This document shows positions 54,040-64,000 of a stretch of 64,000 bases of DNA, one piece after another. A program made the translations under genes and the position numbers. Every line of letters begins with the position of its first letter. The first letter of the stretch is position 1. The notes below the pieces were generated by a model. That model was not told where the DNA came from. It saw only the letters and a program-made list of their open reading frames with translations, and did not search any database. Origin of the DNA: Odiellus spinosus (taxonomy: Eukaryota > Arthropoda > Arachnida > Opiliones > Phalangiidae); assembly GCA_963920705.1 (NCBI GenBank), contig OY987226.1, forward strand, positions 1,118,501-1,182,500, written 5' to 3'.

Positions 54040-54965
54040 ACCAAGTTATTGATTTCTCGTGATTATGCAAAGTCATTTTTCAATCAACTTTAATTTTATT
54101 TAATGTTTGTTAAATTTATTTTTAATTAACTTTAAATTGTAGTTTAAGATCTCTTCTTTCTCGTCATGTGTTAGAATTTTCAACCAATTTGGTTTATTTT
54201 GGTCCAATTCATTTTTTTAAAGAGCCCCAAGTTAATGATTTATCGTGATTATGCAAAGTCATTTTTCAATCAACTTTAATTTTATTTAATATTTATTAAA
54301 TTTATCTTTAATTAACTTTAAATTGTAGTTTAAGATCTCCTCTTTGTCTTCATGTGTTAGAATGTTCAACCAATTTGGTTTATTTTGGTCCAATTAATTT
54401 TTTTAAAGAGCCCCAAGTTAATGATTTATCGTGATTATGCAAAGTCATTTTTCAATCTACTTTAATTTTATTTAATATTTATTAAATATATCTTTAGTTA
54501 ACTTTAAATTGTAGTTTAGGATCTCCTCTTTCTCGTCATGTGTTAGAATTTTCAACCAATTTGGCCTAATTTGGTCAATTTAATTTTTTTAAAGAGCACC
54601 AAGTTAATGATTTATCATGATTTTGCAAAGTCATTTTTCAATCAACTTTAATTTTATTTAATGTTTGCTAAATTTATTTTTAATTAACTTTAAATTGTAG
54701 TTTAGGATCTCCTCTTTCTCGTCATGAGTTAAAATTTTCAACCAAATTGGTTTATTTTGGTCCATTTCATTTTTTCAAAGAGCACCAAGTTAATGATTTA
54801 TCATGATAATGCAAAGTCATTTTTCAATCAACTTTAATTTTATTTAATATTCATTAAATTTATCTTTAATTAACTTTAAATTGTAGTTTAGGATCTCCTC
54901 TTTCTCGTCATGTGTTAGAATTTTCAACCAATTTGGCCTATTTTGGTCCATTTCATTTTTTTAAA
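54040..54965. repeat. Satellite-like array B, about 185-bp monomers
   Basis: Five direct units. Each has CCAAGTTAATGATTTATCGT, then TGCAAAGTCATTTTTCAATC, then TAACTTTAAATTGTAGTTTA, then TCGTCATGTGTTAGAATTTT and TTGGTYYATTTTGGTCCA. Adjacent units differ by a few percent. The first unit is the most diverged. It ends about 300 bases before the copper transporter ATG. Confidence 0.9.
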
Positions 54966-55280
54966 AGTCCTATAAATTGATATTTTTGAACCTATTAATA
55001 ACCTATGGATATATGTTTGTTAATTCGTGTCACAACGTAATTTTGGACACCAATAAGATACCATTGAACCAATTTTATTTCCGTTTAAGATAAGCTCGAA
55101 TCTAGGATAGCAGAATTCTAGATTTAGTTTGAATGTAGTTATTCTCCTAATCCCAAGAGAAGTAAAAATTCTCGATGTAATGCTATCCGTTCCTCTAGCT
55201 CTCACACTTTGCGTTAAATTTAATTTTTGTTATTTTTTTTGACAGATTTCCTAGTGACAAAAGAGATCTAATCATTGAAA

Positions 55281-56120
55281 ATGGAGCATAATCATAACGA
55301 GCATAGCCACGACCATTCTAACCACGCTCATCATAACGCAATGGCGAATATAACTTCTTCGATAGTTACGACCATTGCGTCCGTAATTGATCACCATATG
55401 CCAGAATTAATACATAATGCCGACAATGACCAACTCCTGAATTCTTCCGTGTCCACTATGGCTTCAAACATAACCACCACCGTTAGCGCTATGATAAATC
55501 ACGCTGCCCACGGAAATGATCATATTCACGATGGTCATGACGATATGGGTGGTATGGATCATATGGATCACATGGATATGGGTGGAATGCCTGTAAGTTA
55601 TCTTATTTTCATCACGAGTTCGATAATTAAACGGAAGTATGACAATGAGAACTGATTTTTGTGTCTCCCTGTACCAAAAAAAGTTAGTCTTCAGAGGTCT
55701 TGGGGAAGTCTTTCATTATGTCCATAAGTCTTGGGTAAGTCTTTAAGACTTCCCCAAGACTTTTGTAGTGTTCTTGAGGACCTCTTCAGATCAGACTTTT
55801 TTCGCTAAGGGTCTCCATCGCAGTAACCCCGAGCCACCAAAATATCCCCGCATATTCTATGGGGGGAATAAACTCATCCATATAGTGTCTGGCATGTTTT
55901 TTTTGACATTTCCTACTACCGTTAATGTGGGCTTAGTAAAATACTCCAATTCAACTATTGCACTTATTTTTTGATCAATAAATTCAATATGAAACTATTG
56001 AATATAAGTGAAGTTAGAAACCCTTTTCATTTTCAGATGTACTTTCAATTTACTTTAAAAGCGACGATTTTGTTTAAAGAATGGAACGTAACTACAGTTG
56101 GAGGTATGCGTAGCTTTTTA

Positions 56121-56151
<31 letters not shown>

Positions 56152-57363
56152 TTTCTGGGCCCAGGCATAATATAACCTTTTATCTTGAAGGAATGGTTGG
56201 ATCCGTTATTGGGGTGATGATTTTAGCAATTCTCTACGAGGGACTCAAATTTCTAAGGGAGTACCTTTTTAGAAATAGTTATTCCAGACTCAGCTATTCA
56301 ACGTGCGCCGTTACTGGAGTTGAAAATAACTGCGGGGATTCCAGAGGTGTGGAACTACATAAAGTCACTGAGTAAGTATTGGGTTTATACTTTTCTACGC
56401 TCTCAGTGAGAAACTTATTCCAAGCACTTATGAAAAACGTTTGTGGGAAAGGAAAAAAACAGTAGTCTGGGGAATTAGGTTATTTTTTTATTTTAAGCTT
56501 CTTCATCACCAGTTAACTAGACTCCGTGCTAGTGACTCTGAATGGCCACTACTTCAAAAAGTAACGGTACCCAGGCAGCCCACTGGTCCTATAATTCCTA
56601 TAAAACATATTTTCAAACATGTCCTGTATTATCCTATATCTCTTTGAAATATCCTATAAAGTCCTATAATTTTGAGTTATTATACATTTTGGTAATCAAA
56701 AAAATATCAAAAACTGAATGTTTTGCATAAAAAGAGGCTACAGAGCCTATTATATAGGTTAAATTTGCTTATCTCAATAAGGTGGGGGAGCTCAACCAAG
56801 TTCTTAATTTCAAATTCAACCGAGAAATTAGTTTCTGTAAAACTGGAAAAGAAAATATCATTTGTAAATGGTATTTTTCATAAAATTTTCCCGATAAAAT
56901 CCTTTATTTGAGCTCATTTTAGTCCTATATTATCTTATGAAACCTAATTTTGTGTCCTGTATAATCCCGTGTTTTGAAAAAAATAATCCTATAATTCCTA
57001 TAAGGAATGGCTGGGCTCCCTGGGCTCACCATCTGGTAACAGCTTTGACGTAATGTTTGATTTCAAAACCACCTCTCTATGAATAAGCCCCAACGATAAA
57101 CTCATCATCATCTTAATAAAAGTGCGGTATTCAGTTAACAAATTTTTGTCCAACATTTTAGGAATAAAATGCTTGGTTTTCCTCACGTACTGCAAACTGC
57201 TCTTCACGTTGTTCAAATAATTTTAAGTTATTGTCTGATGTTAATTTTTATGACATTCAACTTATGGTTATGTTTTGGGGTAGTGTTAGGATCCGCTATA
57301 GGTTATTTCTTCTTCGGTTGGCGTAGATCGACCGTTGTGGACATGTCTGACCATTGTCATTGA
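55281..57363 (+). CDS. Ctr1: High-affinity copper transporter, Ctr family
   Basis: Four exons: 55281-55592, 56037-56103, 56191-56371 and 57162-57363. All are GT-AG and in phase: 253 aa. The start is the ATG at 55281 (MEHNHNEHSHDHSNHAHH). A TTG six bases upstream is not used. The extracellular N-terminus is rich in His and then Met (GGMDHMDHMDMGGMP), which collect copper. TM1 runs from about residue 126 (VGGMVGSVIGVMILAILYEG). After a cytosolic loop come TM2 with the M-x3-M motif (SYCLMLIFMTFN) and TM3 with G-x3-G (GVVLGSAIGYFFFGW). It ends DHCH, the HCH copper-handing tail. These are the defining Ctr features; Ctr proteins work as trimers importing Cu(I) at the plasma membrane. Reading intron 2 straight through would insert a TA-repeat-encoded stretch; the acceptor ATCTTGAAG restores the family sequence. 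Confidence 0.93.
55674..55804. repeat. AAAAAAGTTAGTCT element in Ctr intron 1
   Basis: CCAAAAAAAGTTAGTCTTCA … TCTTCAGATCAGACTTTTTT, about 131 bp and palindromic, with GACTTCCCCAAGACTT near the middle. Confidence 0.7.
56120..56155. repeat. (TA)n and poly(T) in Ctr intron 2
   Basis: A run of TA dinucleotides followed by a T tract immediately before the CCCAG and GAAG acceptor candidates. The tract may serve as the polypyrimidine tract of the intron 2 acceptor. Confidence 0.8.
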
Positions 57364-57367
57364 GAAA

Positions 57368-57373
57368 AATAAA
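57368..57373 (+). terminator. Poly(A) signal AATAAA of Ctr gene
   Basis: AATAAA begins five bases after the TGA stop, implying a very short 3' UTR of perhaps 20-30 bases. Confidence 0.55.
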
Positions 57374-57699
57374 AATATATTTACCAACGTTAAATAATTA
57401 TTACGAAAACTGTGACACGGTTGGCTTATGGAAAACTACTTATGACCCCCTATATTTTGTAATCGTAAAACTTCTACAGTATCTTTAAGCTTTTCTAATT
57501 ACTCGTAGCTATTAATGTCCACGGTCGCTGGTTATTTTATAGGTGAAATTATAATCACAATTTTCTTTCGCATGATAAAATTCTTTTAAAAATAAATAAA
57601 TCATAATACGTATTATATCAGGGTTGCCACAAGTAGGGGAAAACTTGTTAGAGTAGTGTGTAATACATGTTGTTAAAGTTGGGAGAAAATCAGGGAAAG

Positions 57700-58420
57700 T
57701 TGGGGGATAACCGGTTAAAAGTTGGGGGATAACCGGTTAAAAGTTGGGGGATAACCGGTTAAAAGTTGGGGGATAACCGGTTAAAAGTTGGGGGATAACC
57801 GGTTAAAAGTTGGGGGATAACCGGTTAAAAGTTGGGGGAAAACCGGTTAAAAGTTGGGGGAAAACCGGTTAAAAGTTGGGGGATAACCGGTTAAAAGTTG
57901 GGGGATAACCGGTTAAAAGTTGGGGGATAACCGGTTAAAAGTTGGGGGAAAACCGGTTAAAAGTTGGGGGATAACCGGTTTAAAGTTGGGGGATAACCGG
58001 TTAAAAGTTGGGGGATAACCGGTTAAAAGTTGGGGGATAACCGGTTAAAAGTTGGGGGATAACCGGTTAAAAGTTGGGGGATAACCGGTTAAAAGTTGGG
58101 GGATAACCGGTTAAAAGTTGGGGGATAACCGGTTAAAAGTTGGGGGATAACCGGTTAAAAGTTGGGGGATAACCGGTTAAAAGTTGGGGGATAACCGGTT
58201 AAAAGTTGGGGGATAACCGGTTTAAAGTTGGGGGATAACCGGTTTAAAATTGGGGGAAAACCGGTTTAAAATTGGGGGAAAACCGGTTTAAAATTGGGGG
58301 AAAACCGGTTTAAAATTGGGGGAAAACCGGTTTATAATTGGGGGAAAACCGGTTTAAAATTGGGGGAAAATTGGTTCAAAATTAGGGGAAAAATCGGTTC
58401 AAAATTGGGGAAAAACCGAT
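57700..58420. repeat. 22-bp minisatellite, each unit with AACCGGTT
   Basis: About 33 units of 22 bp, core GTTGGGGGATAACCGGTTAA. Two variants are ordered along the array: AAAAGTTGGGGGAT units to the left and TTAAAATTGGGGGAAAACCGG units to the right. The last units decay (TTGGTTC, ATCGGTTC). Nearly every unit has the self-complementary AACCGGTT. Confidence 0.95.
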
Positions 58421-58432
58421 GGGAGAAAACCA

Positions 58433-58573
58433 CATAATACCCTCTGAGATCTAAGTAGCCTTGGTTTAATCAGATTTAATCAATGTTTCCATAAAACTTT
58501 GTTAATTGTGATTAAACCTCGGTTAAATCTGACTAAACCGGCTAGTTAAGCCTTGTCTTAAAAGGGTATTACA
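58433..58573. repeat. Palindromic MITE, TAATACCCTTTT family, copy 2
   Basis: Inverted relative to the 687-834 copy; its right end is GGCTAGTTAAGCC … AAAAGGGTATTAC. It interrupts the tail of the 22-bp array, so it is younger than the array there. Confidence 0.8.
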
Positions 58574-59981
58574 GTTGGGGGAAACCCGTTAAAGTTGGGT
58601 GAAAATAATGGAAATGATATAAAAGTCGGGCAATTTAAAATGACAAATTTTGTGGCAACCCTGTAATATATTTTTATGACCTATTGATAAATGGGTTTGT
58701 GGAAGAATAAAAACGTGTGAAATTGGCTGTTGCTGAGCGCAGGTGCGCAAACCCGAAAGAAATTGCTATGACACTTATACAAATGAGGATAAATGAATAA
58801 TGACGGATGAAGTTTCTAGATACTGTAGCTTTATTGAATTTGACAGAGAGACGCGTTTGCATCAGAAATATAACAAATTGATCTGTTTTAGCAATGAGCC
58901 ATGACGCTAGTAAAATTAGATTGATGGCTAAATTTTATAGATTATCGAATGTCTATCGAATAATTTTATCCGATAAATTATTTTACTTCCAAATGTATAT
59001 TTTTTATATTACAAAAATTCGAAGTTTAATTTGATCAGAAATCTTTACTGATAAGATTTCAAGACCGATTCACTGCCATGGTGAAATTGGACTTTCACCA
59101 ACTATATAAACGTATAATTTAGTATATTTTGTTAAATAAGTAAATAATAAACACGGTGCCAAGATTTTTGTTCATTCAGTGTTTTTTGATGAGAACACTA
59201 GGGAATAATTAGACCAAGGGTTTAGCGTACGGTATTATGAGTCGGTATATCACACCTCCTAGTGGTTGAGATTGGAACTTTAATCGGCAAGGCAAATATA
59301 TCTAATCCAAAAAACTGGAACTCTTATTTTAGTTCAATATCCTATGTACCAAAGTACATTGCTTTAAACTAGGAAGTAATCAAGTAATGGATTACTTTAC
59401 CCATTAATTGTAATCAGTAATCAACTCTTTAATCAGATTTACAACTTTATACTGTAGCCTCGGTGTTAACATTCCCTAATTGTCACGGAAACAATATGAT
59501 TTAATAACTGTCTGACTGTATGCTCAAATAACGTAGGTGAATTTATTAGGAGCGCAATGCTACAAAAAATCCCTTTCCAAGAATTTTTTCAACCCTGATA
59601 AAAGAGTTACAAGTGTCAACTTGATAAAGAATTAAAAATATTACTCTCGCGCAGATTCATTCCTTACAAATTGACGGGTATTGCCTGTAATGTTTAAGCT
59701 TCAAAGGATAGGTTGCTTCGCCGTAATGTTACGAGGCCTGCTTTATACGCGAATGATAATATTTCAATTGAGCTCTAATACCTTTGCTATCCTTAGCTAT
59801 TTTTATTCACAAAAGTGTCTGAGCTTCGTCACCAATACTTCTCGACATACGAGATAAGCTTCAAAGATTAAATTGATCCATTTTCGAACCATTATCTTTC
59901 GTGGCTTTACCAAATTTTAAAGAATCTTGTACACATTTACGAAAAATATAATACTCTGCGCTCCTACAATTCATTCAATTA

Positions 59982-60030
59982 CCGAAAAAAGTTAGTCTGA
60001 TCTGAAGAGGTCCTCAAGAACACTACTGCA
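59982..60030. repeat. AAAAAAGTTAGTCT element, one arm
   Basis: ACCGAAAAAAGTTAGTCTGA followed by TCTGAAGAGGTCCTCAAGAA. Breaks off after CACTACT. Confidence 0.6.
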
Positions 60031-61471
60031 GGCTCGCAGTATAAGGTTTCAAGATTTATTTCCCCAAATTTGTGGATAGGATGTGTCGAGTTAGGTTTAA
60101 TGGTCACAAGGTTTTACGGATAGAGAAGGTAGAGATCGGCGTTTGGAGTAGATAATCCTCTATTTTATCTTTATCCATAATCAGAGAATACCCGCGAGAT
60201 TCTACGATGAATCAAATGTATTCTAAAATTTGGTAAACAAACTAATTATCCAGGCATGATCTCTAAGAAAAACTACGAAGCCCCTGAGAATTATAGTTAA
60301 CACCATCTAGTGAGATATTATAGAACTACGAATTATAATATATTAATTATGCGAGGGTGAAGTGGCATAAGCCTAGACTGGTTCCATGATAAAAAAAGCA
60401 ATCTTGGGCATTCCTAGTGAATTATCAGTCTCATTTCTTGCTCCGAATATTAGTTGCAAATTGGGTGTGCAAGCTGAAACGCTGTACTTCAACATACGCG
60501 TGCCTTGAAGGTTTAATTTTATTTTTGACGAAGAAAAGCTTAGTATTTTGGCTTGATATTATCATAGTTAAATTAAAATGTATTCAATTATGTCATCCTT
60601 GGTTTTAAACGAATACATGTAGTATTGTGATCATAATGTATAGTACTAAAAGTTAAAAAAGTTGCTGTTAATAAGATTTTAATGAAAAATGATAGACTTC
60701 CTATATATGTATAGTGTTTTTTGGGGTTATTAGTAAACTATTTTCAATGAAATTGTTAAATATAAAGATTCATGATTACGCGTTGATTTTTGTAATATAA
60801 ATTCCAACGAACCATCAATGAAAAATAAATTATTTTTAAAAGATAATTTATATTTCCATTAATATAGAAGTTCACTTAACTTCGGGAATTTATTGGTTAC
60901 AAAGAGGTTAAACGTTTATTTCAAATCACTTCTTAAAAATAATGTAGATGCTTAATTTTTCCAGAGTCGCTTAGGACAGGTAGAGTTCAGGTGGGAATGT
61001 ACAAGAATAATATTAAAACATATGTTTTATCCGAAATGAGCAAGGGCCAAAGTGTGATTGGTCAAAATATTAACGAACTTAAACTCTCAAAATACAATTT
61101 TTGTTTGTCGCAAAACAAACAGTGTTGCCACACTTTCTCAACCAGTTTGTACTAATTGAAAAATATGCAACATAATTTTTATTTATTGAAAACAAATTGT
61201 GTTTGGATGGTTTAAGTTGGTTTATGGGGAATATAAGCTCGTAGCATTATGAAATATTGATGATACTTGTATGTTATTTGAGACTCAAAAGTGAAATATT
61301 ATGACAACGTATCGTTTAACTTTAAGATTATTTATATTTAAAATAAATGTTAAACCATATTAAATTCAAAAAACTACGAGCTTTAAGGCCCCATCTAGGG
61401 AACAGCGTATCGTAATTAAAAGAAACAACAAACATACTCCTATATATACAAATTTATTTTTAATTCAACAT

Positions 61472-61477
61472 TTTATT
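61472..61477 (-). terminator. Poly(A) signal AATAAA of Thg1
   Basis: TTTATT on the plus strand (AATAAA on the minus strand), about 110 bases beyond the Thg1 stop. Confidence 0.5.
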
Positions 61478-61584
61478 TTGTGGCATTTTTATTTTTGTAA
61501 AATTTCCCAGTAAAAGACAATTTTTTTCTATGAATTCCATACACCCTTTAAATGTACCGTACATTATCTCTAAAGCTAAACGCG

Positions 61585-62334
61585 TCAACTAAGTAGATTT
61601 TGGTTTTCATCCCAAAATGATTGACCAATAATGTCGCAATTTACTGTCAGTATGTTTTTGGCTTCTTTGTTCGTTACGTCTTTTCTAGATTTGCGATAAA
61701 CGATAGTGCCCTTACGATATAGTTGGGGTAAATTATTGTAGTTGACTCCGAACTCTGAAAATAAGATTTCATTTTTGTCCCCGGCTAAAGTTCCGCTTAA
61801 TTTTTGTTCAGATTGTTGAGGAGTTAAACCTCCCTGCGAGACCAAAGCCCAGAATGTTGTGTTGTAAAGATTATTAATGTGGCAGTCCGCTTGTCTCCAA
61901 CTCAAATAATCTCTAAGAGCCGTTTCATTTGGATAAAGAATGACGCGACCGTCGAACGAAGGAGGATATTTTAACGGAGTTTCAGGAAAGAAAGTGGGCC
62001 ATTCAAAAACATAGTTTGACGAGAATAAACTGCAAACGCTGCTCATGATTTTACTGGATCTTCTATTGTATAGATCAGTGTTCTTCTTGAAGACTACGCT
62101 GTATTCGTCACTTTGACCGTAGGCGATAATGGCGTCGCAATATTCTTTAAGAACTCTTTTAGCGCAACTATTCATTAATTCTAACGCCCGTTTATCATTT
62201 GGTTTAACAAATTCGTGTTTTTCGGAAAATTTATGGAACGAGCGTCCGTCCACGCGAACCACTATGAAACATTCGGGCAAACATTTGTCATCTAATTCGA
62301 AATTTCGTACGTATTCGAATTTGCTCTTGGCCAT
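61585..62334 (-). CDS. Thg1: tRNA(His) guanylyltransferase
   Basis: 249 aa from the ATG at 62334 ([13 protein letters not shown], the family start). It adds the extra 5' G (G-1) to tRNA-His, using a polymerase-like fold that works 3'-5'. The metal-binding acidic residues are in place: Asp29 in [10 protein letters not shown] and Asp76 in GQSDEYS. The HINNLYNT motif and [10 protein letters not shown] are intact. Length and motif spacing fit the animal enzyme, though the C-terminus is shorter than in vertebrates. The frame stays open upstream to a splice acceptor (TTATTTTTCAG, exon start 62372), so the protein may have an N-terminal extension (…[16 protein letters not shown]). The vertebrate protein also has one, thought to serve mitochondria. 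The upstream exon is not identified. Confidence 0.95.
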   Translation of the reverse strand: MAKSKFEYVRNFELDDKCLPECFIVVRVDGRSFHKFSEKHEFVKPNDKRALELMNSCAKRVLKEYCDAIIAYGQSDEYSVVFKKNTDLYNRRSSKIMSSVCSLFSSNYVFEWPTFFPETPLKYPPSFDGRVILYPNETALRDYLSWRQADCHINNLYNTTFWALVSQGGLTPQQSEQKLSGTLAGDKNEILFSEFGVNYNNLPQLYRKGTIVYRKSRKDVTNKEAKNILTVNCDIIGQSFWDENQNLLS

Positions 62335-63397
62335 GGTTTTCTTTGTATAATTTGCGATTATACTTCTGAAACCTGAAAAATAAAACAACACTAAGTATTA
62401 TCTCTAGTTTATAGTGTTGAGCGGATCTGATTACAATTACTGGGTAAATTAATAATTTAAAGGATTTTTTTTAACGATTACTATCAAGATTAAAATCATA
62501 TGACAGAGAAAATTTAGGGGAGAAGATGCCAGACTGATTACCAAATATTGGCAATTATTTTAAAAGTAATGATTACTCTATTACTAGTAATCAGATCCAT
62601 CCAACCACTACCATTAGCCATTCGTGAATCTAGACCATTAACAATTTTTATATAAGAATTTATATTTATTATGAGAAAATACGGAAAAAAATAGGGCCAA
62701 ATTGAAGAACAGGTCCCGGTAGGATAGGTTAGGTTAGCTCTCGTATTATTATGCTAAGCCTTTGCACCGGGACCTATTCTTCAAAACTCCCAAAAATAGC
62801 ATTTAATTACTTAAATTCAAGTTTTTCAAATGTTTGTTTCGGTAGAATTTTTGAAAATTACGCGCAACAAGTAACATTTAAAATCCAAATACTTTCAATA
62901 GTTTAGCAGACGACAGAGCAGAAATTGCTTTTAGTCGGGATAGGAGCAGAAATAACCAAAATCGGTTATCGGACATTCTTCAATAAATGTTTCATTTTCG
63001 CTGCGACCCTTCATTCAAGGACAACTTTATTTTGGCCTTGTTTTCAGATAAAACCATACAATACATATCCCTAAATCTCCATACGTTGCGTGGTATAATG
63101 TCACTGACCATTTCCTCGCTCTCGATATACTGTACGGGTACAAAAACTACTCTGTGATGTACCGAAACAGAAAGCCACTGAACGCAGCCAGTGTTGAAAT
63201 TTCTAATTTAAAAAAATCTGTGTCGCGGCAATAGTCGCGAGATTGAATTAACGCAACTCTAGGAAAATATATTCTCAACTCAATATTCGGTCATATGATT
63301 TGAGGAGGAGGAAACATAAGTTAGTCTGTTTACACTGGAAATGCTAGTTAAATTATTTTCTAATAATTTATGATTAGATTAGTAATTAAGTTTTGAA
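62335..63397. other. Intergenic, Thg1 5' region
   Basis: Should hold the Thg1 leader exon and promoter. A short hairpin element lies at 62703-62785. No other gene is seen. Confidence 0.5.
62703..62785. repeat. Short hairpin element, 19-bp arms
   Basis: TTGAAGAACAGGTCCCGGT and ACCGGGACCTATTCTTCAA form imperfect arms about 45 bases apart. The loop has GGATAGGTTAGGTTAGC and, inverted, GCTAAGCC. A small foldback repeat or hairpin RNA gene. Confidence 0.5.
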
Positions 63398-63462
63398 ATG
63401 TTTTACGCTGGCGGTGAAGTAGGGGAAGAGGATATTGATTTCAATGTTACATCAACGTCAAG
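63398..63462 (+). CDS. Possible first coding exon, unknown protein
   Basis: ATG at 63398 followed by an acidic, protein-like stretch (MFYAGGEVGEEDIDFNVTST) ending at a donor TCAAG|GTATGA. A candidate second piece around 63620-63710 (RESMSAGVVFDVSYALSK) is in phase only with a weak acceptor near 63623. The gene would continue past the window or into 63.5-64 kb. No family is recognised. Confidence 0.35.
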
Positions 63463-64000
63463 GTATGAATTTTTATATGAAAGTTAAATATACCTATTTC
63501 TGTTATGCTTTAAGAGTTTAGAGACTGTGTTAATGCCACATGTGAATTGCCCAATTTTAATGTTTGAAAGGTTAGGGGTAAAGTAGGTTCAATAAACAGA
63601 TGACATTCAAGAATCAAGATCAATACGAGAATCTATGTCGGCCGGAGTTGTATTTGATGTCTCTTACGCTCTTTCTAAGTTGGCCATTTTTACTTTAAGC
63701 CCCTGAATGGCTTTTGTAACTTAAGTTAATAAGCATCTCGCCAAATGTAACAGTATGGGATAGATCAAAGCTCATGTGGATGGTTCTGGCTTTCAAGAGC
63801 CAATGGACTCTTGCTGGTCATTTTTAAGAGCATCGTGATTAATGTGACAATTCGAAATATGGTTGCATTTGTCTCTTATGTTAAACATTGTGAGTGTATA
63901 TGGTATTAGGAGATGTTAAATCTACCCCTACCTAACCTAACTCCTAGTTGTGTTTGACAACTGATTTAGGTGGTTATTTTAATGCCATGTAACTAAATTT
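63463..64000. other. Window edge, possible intron or further exons
   Basis: AT-rich, with one protein-like stretch (about 63620-63710, plus strand) as noted for the preceding exon. Nothing else is supported. Confidence 0.3.

Larger units (their letters stand above)
49284..55280. other. 6-kb gene-poor region with satellite-like arrays
   Basis: No supported gene. In order: a foldback element (49486-49644), a short perfect hairpin (50489-50552), copies of the AAAAAAGTTAGTCT element (50821-50881 and 53364-53467), and two arrays of about 185-bp monomers (52190-52640 and 54040-54965). The rest is AT-rich. The upstream region of the copper transporter is at the right edge. Confidence 0.6.
57619..58663. 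repeat. hAT-like element enlarged by a minisatellite
   Basis: Ends CAGGGTTGCCACAA / TTGTGGCAACCCTG match the 8151-8489 MITE. Flanks TATTATAT (57611-57618) and TAATATAT (58664-58671) agree at 7 of 8 bases, an 8-bp target duplication as hAT elements make. The inside is the 22-bp array (about 57700-58420) plus an inserted palindromic MITE (58433-58573). Confidence 0.8.
58672..61584. other. Intergenic, no gene seen
   Basis: AT-rich sequence with short frames only. One partial AAAAAAGTTAGTCT element lies at about 59982-60030. The 3' end of Thg1 is at the right edge. Confidence 0.5.

Noticed and set aside
55971-56375. A single 134-codon frame through Ctr exons 2 and 3
   Set aside because: It reads through intron 2, adding a TA-repeat-encoded IYIYIYI stretch. 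Splicing at GAG|GTATGC to GAAG|GAATGG restores the conserved Ctr sequence.
57700-58420. CRISPR-like array
   Set aside because: Units are contiguous with no unique spacers; this is a minisatellite in a eukaryotic genome. The same holds for 37540-38008.
60417-60608. A 63-codon plus-strand frame
   Set aside because: Short, Leu/Ile-rich, no splice or homology support.
1-64000. tRNA, rRNA, LINE, LTR or virus-like elements
   Set aside because: I looked for tRNA-like boxes, reverse transcriptase or capsid-type frames and paired long terminal repeats and saw none I could support.

Overview
The window looks like arthropod nuclear DNA. It is AT-rich, its genes are split by short GT-AG introns, and it carries two secreted chitin-binding (peritrophin/obstructor type) genes and an ABCH/ABCG23-like half transporter. 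I cannot name the species. I rebuilt exon-intron structures by joining open frames at GT/AG signals whose phases agree; no transcript data were available. No bacterial genes, CRISPR, rRNA, tRNA or retrovirus-like elements were recognised.

Layout. 1-5.2 kb: a two-exon Myb/SANT-like DNA-binding gene (+) and degenerate coding-like sequence. 5.2-9.6 kb (-): a chitin-binding protein with signal peptide, two ChtBD2 domains and a Pro/Gln-rich tail. 11.7-18.1 kb (+): a tandem pair of very large C2H2 zinc-finger genes (about 31 and 20 fingers), with one recognisable leader exon for both. 19.7-27.4 kb (-): a three-ChtBD2 obstructor/Gasp-like gene whose signal-peptide exon lies 5 kb upstream. 29.0-32.1 kb (+): a third member of the large zinc-finger family (21 fingers). 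36.7-41.7 kb (-): an 11-exon ABC half transporter. 43.5-44.7 kb (-): cyclin B, divergent from a 7-finger gene at 45.1-46.0 kb. 48.1-49.3 kb (+): a 12-finger paralogue. 49.3-55.3 kb: gene-poor, with two related arrays of about 185-bp monomers. 55.3-57.4 kb (+): a Ctr-type copper transporter in four exons. 57.6-58.7 kb: a hAT-like element whose inside has become a 22-bp minisatellite. 61.6-62.3 kb (-): tRNA-His guanylyltransferase. 63.4 kb (+): possibly the first exon of another gene.

Two themes stand out. First, the zinc-finger genes: all five have one uninterrupted coding exon, a splice acceptor just before the ATG, and short acidic N-termini with psi-K-x-E (SUMO-type) motifs. The tandem pair differs repeatedly at DNA-contact residues. 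Second, small non-autonomous DNA transposons (MITEs) are very dense, belong to at least eight families, and are often nested with readable target-site duplications. Whether the zinc-finger proteins act on such repeats is inference.

The housekeeping genes (cyclin B, Thg1, Ctr, ABC) look intact and ordinary. There is no operon-like arrangement. The most testable novelty is the shared-leader zinc-finger locus, followed by the minisatellite that repeats a Grainyhead-type AACCGGTT site about 30 times downstream of the copper transporter.
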